Shown piece by piece: positions 49,987 through 64,000 of a stretch of DNA of 64,000 nt (the stretch's first letter is position 1; the number at the start of each line of letters is the position of its first letter). The DNA comes from Corynebacterium xerosis NBRC 16721 = ATCC 373 (lineage in GTDB: Bacteria; Actinomycetota; Actinomycetes; Mycobacteriales; Mycobacteriaceae), in NCBI RefSeq assembly GCF_001552415.1, contig NZ_BCRD01000001.1, forward strand, positions 611,225 through 675,224, in the 5' to 3' direction. Below the pieces are notes generated by a model. It did no database searches. It was given only the letters and a program-made list of their open reading frames with translations, and was not told the origin of the DNA. The position numbers were made by a program, and so were the translations under genes.

Positions 49987-52494
49987 ATGTTCATCCCGCA
50001 GTCCTGGGTCACCGACGTCGTCGCCACCGCCAATCCCGGCTGGTCCGTCACGCCCGACGAGCTCGACGCCGGTTTCGTCCGCGTCGGCTTCGAGACGGAG
50101 GGCCACGAGCCCCTGCCGCCGGTGACCGGTCCGCTGGTCTTCGGCCGCGTCGACCACATCGAGGAGCTCACCGAGTTCAAGAAGCCGATCCGTTTCTGCC
50201 AGGTCGACGTCGCCGACGCCAACGGCACGGGGGAGAAGCAGGGCATCATCTGCGGCGCCCGCAACTTCGCCGAGGGCGACGTCGTCGTCGTGGCGCTGCC
50301 GGGTGCGGTGCTGCCCGGCGATTTCGCCATCGGCGCGCGCGAGACCTACGGCAAGATTTCCGCGGGCATGCTCTGCTCGGAGGCCGAGTTGGGCCTGACG
50401 GCGCAGTCGGCGGGCATCATCACGCTGCCTTCTTCTTTGCTTGACGACGCCTCGTCCGGCGTCGCCATCGGATCGGACGCCCGTGCCTTCCTGGGCCTGG
50501 ACGACGAGCTCTTCGAGGTCAACGTCACGCCGGACCGCGGGTACGCCCTGTCGGCCCGTGGCCTGGGCCGCGAGATCGCCTCGGCGTTCGGCGTCGGGTT
50601 CGCCGATCCGGCGGCCGTCGAGCCGATTCCGGCGGAGGGTTCCGTCCTGGACCTCGACGTGCGCCCGGAAACCGATGCGCTGCGCTTCGGCCTGCGCCGC
50701 GTCACCGGCGTCGACCCGGACGCGCCGACCCCGTGGTGGATGCGCCGCCGCCTGCTCCTGGCGGGCCAGCGCAGCGTCAACCTGCCCACGGACATCACCA
50801 ACTACGTGATGCTGCTGCTCGGCCAGCCGATGCACGCCTTCGACGGCGGCGCCATCGCCGGCGGCCTGACCGTGCGCAACGCGGTGGCGGGGGAGACCCT
50901 GACCACCCTCGACCACGTCGAGCGCACGCTGGACCCCGAGGACGTCGTCATCTGCGACGAGTCCGGCATCCAGTCCCTGGCCGGCGTGATGGGCGGCCTG
51001 ACCTCGGAGATCTCCGAGGGCACCACGGATGTCCTGTTCGAGGCCGCCATCTGGTCGCCGCTGCGGGTGTTCCGCACGGGCCGCCGCCACAAGCTCTCGT
51101 CCGAGTCGTCGCGCCGCTACGAGCGCAGCGTCGACCCGGCACTGGTCGAGCCCTCGCTGGATCTGGCCTGCCGCCTGCTCGCCGAGCTCGGCGGCGGCAC
51201 GGTGGAGCCGGGCCGCACGCTCGTCGGCGATGTGCCGGCGCCGTCGGTCATCGAGTTCCCCGTGGATCGCCCGTCGCGCGTCGCCGGCGTCGACTACTCC
51301 CGCGAGACCGTCATCGGCCGCCTCGAGGAGGTCGGCTGCTCCGTCGAGGTCTCGTCCTGCGGCGCGAAGCTGATGGTCACCCCGCCGACGTGGCGCCCGG
51401 ACCTGACCATGTCCGCCGACCTGGTCGAGGAGGTTCTGCGCCTGGAGGGCCTCGAGGACATCCCCGTGGTGCTCCCGGTCGCCCCCGCCGGCCGCGGCCT
51501 GACCCCGCGCCAGCAGCTGCGCCGCTCCGTCGGCCACGCGCTGGCCCACAACGGCTACCTGGAGATCCTCCCGACGCCGTTCACCGCCAACGACGTCTTC
51601 GATGTCTGGGGCCTCGACGCCGACGACCCGCGCCGCAACACCGTCAAGGTGATCAACCCGCTGGAGAGCGACCGTGCCCAGTTGGGCACCACGCTGCTTC
51701 CGGCGATGCTCGACTCGCTGCGCCGCAACGTCTCCCGCGGCCAGGTCGACCTGGCGCTGTACGGCGTCGAGCAGATCAGCCTGGTGCGCGGCGCAGGCCG
51801 GTCGTCCATGCCGTCCACCGCCGGTCTGCCCGACGCCGAGGAGCTGCGCGAGCTGCGCGAGTCCCTGCCGGATCAGCCGCTGCACGTCGCGACCGTGGCC
51901 TGCGGCCAGATCGAGCTCGACTCCCCGTGGGGCCCGGGCCGCGACTACTCCGCCGCCGATGCCATCGAGGCGGCCCGCGTCATCGCCCGCGCCGCAGGCG
52001 TCGAGCTGGAGATCCGCAACGCCGAGCACCTGCCGTGGCACCCGGGCCGCTGTGCGGAGCTGAGCGTCGACGGCCGCGTGGTCGGCTACGCCGGCGAGTT
52101 GCACCCGAAGGTCATCGCCGCCGCCGGCCTGCCGGAGCGCACCTGCGCGCTGGAGATCGATTTGGATGCGCTGCCGCTGGAGGAGGGCCTGCCGGCTCCC
52201 GTGCTCAGCCCCTTCCCGGCGGTGCACCAGGATCTGGCGCTGGTCGTCTCGGACGAGGTCCCGGCCTCCGACGTCGAGGCCACCGTCCGCGAGGGTGCGG
52301 GCGAGCTGCTCGAGTCCATCCGCATCTTCGACGTCTACCGCTCGGAGCAGCTGGGCGAGGGGCGCCGTTCCCTGGCGTTCTCGCTGCGCTTCCGCGCCAC
52401 CGACCGCACACTGACCGAGGACGAGGCCTCCGCCGGCCGCCTCGCCGCCATCGAGTTGGCGAAGCAGCGCCATGATGCGGAGTTGCGCGGCTAG
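49987..52494 (+). CDS. pheT: Phenylalanyl-tRNA synthetase beta subunit
   Basis: 835 residues, normal for the long bacterial form. Domains in order: N-terminal part and tRNA-binding EMAP-like OB fold (about 40-160), B3/B4 editing domain (about 210-400), B5 DNA-binding-like fold, the catalytic-like core, and the C-terminal ferredoxin anticodon-binding domain (about 745-835, starting FPAVHQDLALVV). AAGGAG precedes ATG 49987 by 10 nt. A dispersed motif core lies in frame at 50439 (LLDDASS), in a loop between domains. Confidence 0.96.
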   Translation: MFIPQSWVTDVVATANPGWSVTPDELDAGFVRVGFETEGHEPLPPVTGPLVFGRVDHIEELTEFKKPIRFCQVDVADANGTGEKQGIICGARNFAEGDVVVVALPGAVLPGDFAIGARETYGKISAGMLCSEAELGLTAQSAGIITLPSSLLDDASSGVAIGSDARAFLGLDDELFEVNVTPDRGYALSARGLGREIASAFGVGFADPAAVEPIPAEGSVLDLDVRPETDALRFGLRRVTGVDPDAPTPWWMRRRLLLAGQRSVNLPTDITNYVMLLLGQPMHAFDGGAIAGGLTVRNAVAGETLTTLDHVERTLDPEDVVICDESGIQSLAGVMGGLTSEISEGTTDVLFEAAIWSPLRVFRTGRRHKLSSESSRRYERSVDPALVEPSLDLACRLLAELGGGTVEPGRTLVGDVPAPSVIEFPVDRPSRVAGVDYSRETVIGRLEEVGCSVEVSSCGAKLMVTPPTWRPDLTMSADLVEEVLRLEGLEDIPVVLPVAPAGRGLTPRQQLRRSVGHALAHNGYLEILPTPFTANDVFDVWGLDADDPRRNTVKVINPLESDRAQLGTTLLPAMLDSLRRNVSRGQVDLALYGVEQISLVRGAGRSSMPSTAGLPDAEELRELRESLPDQPLHVATVACGQIELDSPWGPGRDYSAADAIEAARVIARAAGVELEIRNAEHLPWHPGRCAELSVDGRVVGYAGELHPKVIAAAGLPERTCALEIDLDALPLEEGLPAPVLSPFPAVHQDLALVVSDEVPASDVEATVREGAGELLESIRIFDVYRSEQLGEGRRSLAFSLRFRATDRTLTEDEASAGRLAAIELAKQRHDAELRG
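50439..50454 (+). repeat. Dispersed motif copy in pheT, GCTTGACGACGCCTCG
   Basis: Core GCTTGACGACG preceded by a T-rich stretch (TTCTTCTTT) unusual for this gene. It encodes SLLDDASS at the end of the OB fold. Confidence 0.45.
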
Positions 52495-52574
52495 TTTCGT
52501 TGCGGCGCCCCGCGCGCTCTTTTTCCCGAGCGCCCTACGCGCCATGCGGCCACTCGACGCGGTACGCCGATGTA

Positions 52575-52589
52575 ATGAATATCTTGCAT
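52575..52589. promoter_or_regulatory. Candidate ArgR operator upstream of argC
   Basis: ATGAATATCTTGCAT is an imperfect palindrome of the ARG-box type, with ATGNA arms facing TNCAT. It overlaps TATCTT, a possible -10, so bound repressor would block RNA polymerase. Confidence 0.5.
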
Positions 52590-52597
52590 CGGAGTGA

Positions 52598-54888
<2,291 letters not shown>

Positions 54889-54903
54889 GGAAGGCCGCCA
54901 CCC

Positions 54904-56021
54904 ATGAGCCCGTTCAACGGAAACCTCACCGAGGACCTCACCCCGGAACAGCGCGCCCACGTGCTGGCCGAGGCCCTGCCGTGGTTGCAGCACCACCGCG
55001 ACAAGGTCGTCGTGATCAAGTACGGCGGCAACGCCATGACCGACGACCGCCTCAAGGCCGCCTTCGCCCAGGACATGGTGTTCCTTCGCACGGTGGGCAT
55101 CAAGCCCGTCGTCGTGCACGGCGGCGGCCCGCAGATCTCCGCGATGCTGCGCCGGCTGGGCCTCGACGGCGAGTTCCGCGGCGGTTTCCGCGTGACCACG
55201 CCGGAGGTCATGGAGGTCGTCCGCATGGTGCTCTTCGGCCAGGTCGGCCGCGAGCTGGTCGGCCTGATCAACGCCCATGGCCCGCTGGCCGTGGGCACCT
55301 CCGGAGAGGATGCCGGGCTGTTCACCGCCGAGAAGCGCCTGGTCGACGTCGGCGGCGTGCCCACGGACATCGGGCTCGTGGGCGACATCGTCGAAGTCAA
55401 GTCGGAATCCTTGTTCGACTTGATCGACGCGGGGCGGATCCCGGTGGTCTCGACCATCGCACCCGGTGCCGACGGCGAGGTGTACAACGTCAACGCCGAT
55501 ACCGCGGCGGGTGCGCTCGCGGCGGCGCTGGGCGCCGAGCGCCTGGTGATCCTGACCAACGTCGAGGGCCTGTACACCAACTGGCCGGACAAGGGATCCC
55601 TGGTCTCGCAGATCGCGGCCAACGAACTCCGGGAGGTCGTCCCCGGCCTCGATGCCGGCATGATCCCGAAGATGGAGTCGTGCCTCCACGCCGTGGACAA
55701 CGGGGTCAAGGCCGCCCACGTCATCGACGGCCGCCAGCCGCACTCCGTGCTGCTGGAGCTGCTGACCTCCGGCGGCATCGGCACCATGGTGCGCCCCGGC
55801 GACGGCACGCTGGGCGACGACCCGGGTGCCCGCGCGATCCGCGCGGCCATGGGCGACCTCGAGGACGCCCGTGCCGAGGCCGAGGGCGGGGCGGCGGCGA
55901 CGGCTCCGGTGCCGCGATCCTCCGGATCCGCCGCCGACGCCGCCGCGGACATCTCCGACGCCGCCGACCTCACCGACAACTCCGTCACCGCCGACACCAC
56001 CGATTCCAAGGGGGATCACGC

Positions 56022-56025
<4 letters not shown>
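54904..56025 (+). CDS. argB: Acetylglutamate kinase with extended C-terminus
   Basis: 373 residues, against about 290-320 for the family. It phosphorylates N-acetylglutamate, the usual arginine-feedback step. Family features are [11 protein letters not shown] near 34, [11 protein letters not shown] near 63 and [15 protein letters not shown] near 215. The kinase ends near residue 315. About 58 residues follow that are Ala/Asp/Ser/Thr-rich, acidic and apparently disordered ([13 protein letters not shown] then [14 protein letters not shown]), with no recognised domain. ATGA overlaps argD. Confidence 0.95.
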
Positions 56026-58283
<2,258 letters not shown>

Positions 58284-58290
58284 GCGCGCC

Positions 58291-58776
58291 ATGACCATCC
58301 CCGGTTCACGCACCGCCCGCCAGGCCCGCATCGCGGACCTGCTGCGGCGGCGGCGGATCTCCAGCCAGGTGGAGCTGGCCGCTCTGCTGGCGGCGGAGGG
58401 CATCGACATCGCACAGGCGACGCTGTCCCGGGACCTCGACGAACTCGGCGCCCGCAAGATCCGCGAGGACGGCGCCTCCGCCGCCCGCTACGTGCTGGAG
58501 GGCGATTCCGACGGGATCGCCGCCAGCCGCGGCGCGGTCGCCCGGATGCGCCGCGTCCTCGACGAGCTTCTCGTCGGGGCCGACCACTCCGGGACCATCG
58601 CCGTGCTGCGCACCCCGCCCGGGGCCGCGCAGTACCTGGCCAGCGTGATCGACCGCGCGGGCCTGCCCGACATCGCCGGTACCATCGCCGGCGACGACAC
58701 CATTTTCTGCCTGGCCCGGGAGCCCCTCACGGGGGCGGACCTGGCCCGGCGTTTGTCCGGCGACGCCGGGCAGTAG
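58291..58776 (+). CDS. argR: Arginine repressor
   Basis: 161 residues. The N-terminal winged helix (about 8-75) contains [22 protein letters not shown] and the recognition part [15 protein letters not shown]. The C-terminal oligomerisation and arginine-binding domain holds [21 protein letters not shown] and [16 protein letters not shown] strands. With arginine bound the hexamer represses the operon it lies in. It starts 7 bp after argF; its stop overlaps the argG -10. Confidence 0.94.
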   Translation: MTIPGSRTARQARIADLLRRRRISSQVELAALLAAEGIDIAQATLSRDLDELGARKIREDGASAARYVLEGDSDGIAASRGAVARMRRVLDELLVGADHSGTIAVLRTPPGAAQYLASVIDRAGLPDIAGTIAGDDTIFCLAREPLTGADLARRLSGDAGQ

Positions 58777-58779
58777 AAT
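58774..58779 (+). promoter_or_regulatory. argGH internal -10 (TAGAAT)
   Basis: TAGAAT overlaps the argR stop codon. The leader of about 35 nt carries AAGGAG before the argG ATG, so argGH can probably be transcribed apart from argCJBDFR. Confidence 0.5.
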
Positions 58780-58818
58780 CGACAAGTATCAACACCCCTC
58801 AAGAAGGAGCGAACCCAC

Positions 58819-61495
<2,677 letters not shown>

Positions 61496-61505
61496 GATGG
61501 TGCGC

Positions 61506-61679
61506 ATGAGCCTCGATCCGAAGTTGCTGGACATCCTCGCCTGCCCCCGCGACAAGGGGCCGCTGACGTACCTGGAGGACGAGTCCGTCCTGGTCAACGA
61601 GCGCCTGGGCATCGCGTACCCCATCGAGGACGGCATCCCCGTGATGCTGTCGGACGAGGCGTTCGCCTGGCCGCGATGA
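61506..61679 (+). CDS. Trm112/YcaR-like small protein, 57 aa
   Basis: 57 residues. LLDILACPRDKGPLTYLEDE, with ILVNERLGIAYPIEDGIPVML-type second half (key IAYPIxDGIPxML), matches the Trm112-like YcaR family. The usual second Cys of the CPxC motif is Asp here, so zinc binding is doubtful. Start ATG 61506 follows TAGGAT (61493-61498) with 7 nt, a leaderless arrangement overlapping the argH stop. It overlaps the glycosylase by ATGA. Confidence 0.8.
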   Translation: MSLDPKLLDILACPRDKGPLTYLEDESVLVNERLGIAYPIEDGIPVMLSDEAFAWPR

Positions 61680-62329
61680 GCGGCGGGAAATTGAGCGGCG
61701 AACTGGGCACGAAACTGCTGTCCGTGCACCCGGCCGAAGCGGCGAAGACGCTGCTCGGCCGGGTGCTCGCCGTTCCGGGGGAAGGCCTGCGGGCGCGGAT
61801 CACCGAAGTCGAGGCCTACGGCGGGCCCGCCGATTCCCCGTGGCCCGACCCGGGCGCGCACACGTGGCCGGGGCCGACGCCGCGCAACCGCGTGATGTTC
61901 GGGCCGGCGGGCCACCTGTACGTGTACCGCTCCTACGGAATCCATTTCTGCGCCAACGTCACCGCCGGCCCCGACGGCGTCGGCGGGGGAGTGCTGCTGC
62001 GGGCGGCCACGATCCTCGACGGTGAGGACGCCGCGATGGCGCGGCGGATCCGCGAGGGCGCGGGCGTCGTCAAGCCGAACCTGGCTCGGGGCCCCGGTAA
62101 CCTGGGGCAAGCCCTCGGCATTGACTTGGGGGACTACGGGCTAGATCTGTTCGACGCCGGGTCACGCGTCCAGTTGGAGACGGGGGAGGCCCAGCGGGGC
62201 CCCGCGCCGAAGTCCGGGCCGCGCGTGGGGCTACGTGGTGCATCGGAACGGCCGTGGCGGTTCTGGATCCCGGGCGAGCCCAGCGTGTCCGCGTACCGCC
62301 GCCACGCGAAAGCGGATGGGCTCGGATAG
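61676..62329 (+). CDS. mpg: 3-methyladenine DNA glycosylase, AAG/Mpg type
   Basis: 217 residues. The AAG active-site segment is ITEVEAYGGPADSPW near 41, with the presumed catalytic Glu in EVEAY. RNRVMFGPAGHLYVYRSYGI near 70-89 holds the intercalating Tyr region, and GVGGGVLLRAATIL follows. It excises alkylated purines to start base-excision repair. Start ATG 61676 overlaps the Trm112-like stop (ATGA). A motif core at 62065-62075 codes GVVKPNL, which looks constrained. Confidence 0.9.
   Translation: MSGGKLSGELGTKLLSVHPAEAAKTLLGRVLAVPGEGLRARITEVEAYGGPADSPWPDPGAHTWPGPTPRNRVMFGPAGHLYVYRSYGIHFCANVTAGPDGVGGGVLLRAATILDGEDAAMARRIREGAGVVKPNLARGPGNLGQALGIDLGDYGLDLFDAGSRVQLETGEAQRGPAPKSGPRVGLRGASERPWRFWIPGEPSVSAYRRHAKADGLG
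62065..62075 (-). repeat. Dispersed motif core in mpg, GCTTGACGACG
   Basis: It encodes Val-Val-Lys in the glycosylase and is likely a coding coincidence. Confidence 0.25.
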
Positions 62330-62397
62330 CGGGAGCTGTCGGAGGCCGTACCCGGGGCACGCCGCGACCCCGCGACGCCCGCCGCGACCCGGCACGT

Positions 62398-62403
62398 TAG
62401 GAT
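62398..62403 (+). promoter_or_regulatory. tyrS leaderless -10 (TAGGAT), decides the start
   Basis: TAGGAT is followed by 7 nt and GTG 62411. The ATG at 62402 lies inside this -10 element and is therefore unlikely to start translation. Confidence 0.6.
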
Positions 62404-62410
62404 GACCCGC

Positions 62411-63694
<1,284 letters not shown>

Positions 63695-63722
63695 CGCGCG
63701 GCCCGAAGCCCGTTGCGGTTCG

Positions 63723-63759
63723 CCCCGCCATCCCACTTCGCGCGGGGTGGCGGGGTTTT
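63723..63759 (+). terminator. tyrS intrinsic terminator
   Basis: CCCCGCCA (63723-63730) pairs with TGGCGGGG (63748-63755), followed by TTTT. Confidence 0.8.
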
Positions 63760-63760
63760 C

Positions 63761-63776
63761 GCTTTACGACGGCCCG
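63761..63776 (+). repeat. Dispersed 16-bp motif, exact copy GCTTTACGACGGCCCG
   Basis: Identical to the copy at 5567-5582. It follows directly after the T-run of the tyrS terminator. Confidence 0.75.
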
Positions 63777-63820
63777 CGTGACGCGTCATTTGGCGACGAA
63801 ATGGGTAGTGACCTGGCATT

Positions 63821-63849
63821 TTGTCGCGGGCGAAGGTCGTGTGTAGTGT
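63821..63849 (+). promoter_or_regulatory. Upstream promoter, TTGTCG-17-TAGTGT
   Basis: -35 63821-63826, 17-bp spacer, -10 63844-63849. It is the first of two tandem promoters at the right edge. Confidence 0.5.
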
Positions 63850-63941
63850 TACCGGGGCAAGCGAGACGGGCTGCCGGTCACCGGAAGGTGCTGGCGGGGT
63901 CGGGTAGTTTGCGGGAAGTTCATCTTCTGGTTGGGCCGAGT

Positions 63942-63971
63942 TTGACTTGGTTGCCGGTTGTGGTTTAAGCT
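63942..63971 (+). promoter_or_regulatory. Downstream promoter, TTGACT-18-TAAGCT
   Basis: A near-consensus -35 at 63942-63947 and a -10 at 63966-63971. The transcript would start near 63978 and leave the window. Confidence 0.55.
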
Positions 63972-64000
63972 TCCATCTTGCTGCTTGAAGCGGCCGGGAA

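Larger units (their letters stand above)
63695..64000 (+). other. Intergenic end region with terminator, dispersed motif and promoters
   Basis: No gene in the last 306 bp. In order: tyrS terminator, exact dispersed motif copy, a -35/-10 pair at 63821-63849, a spacer, and a second pair at 63942-63971. Two strong, closely spaced promoters after tyrS fit a ribosomal RNA operon that would begin beyond the window, but no rRNA sequence is visible. Confidence 0.5.

Overview
The window is high-GC bacterial DNA with the gene content and order of a Corynebacterium or a close Mycobacteriales relative. Pointers are the argCJBDFRGH cluster between pheST and tyrS, infC-rpmI-rplT, a DUF222/HNH gene, HelR, the divergent uvrA/metallo-hydrolase pair, and many genes that appear to be translated from leaderless mRNAs. 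The genus is inferred from synteny and motifs, not from a search. No CRISPR array, insertion sequence, integrase or prophage gene was seen.

Layout. 1-5.1 kb, minus strand: an M20 amidohydrolase cut by the window edge, a DUF222/HNH-like protein with a degenerate HNH core, a DUF4921 protein and glycerate kinase. 5.1-8 kb, plus: a small unknown protein, glutamate dehydrogenase and a TauE-type exporter. 8.1-15 kb, minus: a polar amino-acid ABC transporter, malic enzyme, a Pro/Thr-rich membrane protein, a tRNA with terminator, a DUF368 lipid-carrier translocase and a TetR regulator. 15.3-34.2 kb: polA, an AddAB-like helicase-nuclease pair, a methyltransferase, rpsA, coaE, a divergent LysR/YeiH pair, an AztD-like zinc lipoprotein, nitrobindin and uvrB. 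34.5-46.1 kb: a universal stress protein, HelR, DoxX, a metallo-hydrolase, uvrA, a DUF2339 protein and a two-gene thiosulfate uptake unit. 46.6-64 kb, all plus: infC-rpmI-rplT, an rRNA methylase, pheST, the arginine cluster, a Trm112-like protein, a 3-methyladenine glycosylase and tyrS. Tandem promoters at the right edge point into an unseen transcription unit.

How the genes work together. The arginine cluster encodes the route from N-acetylglutamyl phosphate to arginine (ArgJ recycles the acetyl group) plus its repressor. DNA repair is unusually dense: polA, uvrA, uvrB, an AAG-type glycosylase and the AddAB-like pair. gdhA, malic enzyme, glycerate kinase and the amino-acid transporter serve central carbon and nitrogen metabolism.

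Most notable observations: (1) a short dispersed motif, GCTTKACGACGGCCCG, present as four exact 16-mers, with its 11-base core GCTTNACGACG found 15 times across intergenic and coding DNA; (2) an AddAB-like helicase-nuclease pair distinct in layout from AdnAB; (3) a recurring TANNNT-(6-8 nt)-RTG arrangement that marks leaderless starts and revises several N-termini; (4) a probable ATC start codon for infC behind a strong ribosome binding site; (5) a short-variable-loop tRNA whose anticodon reads CAA.
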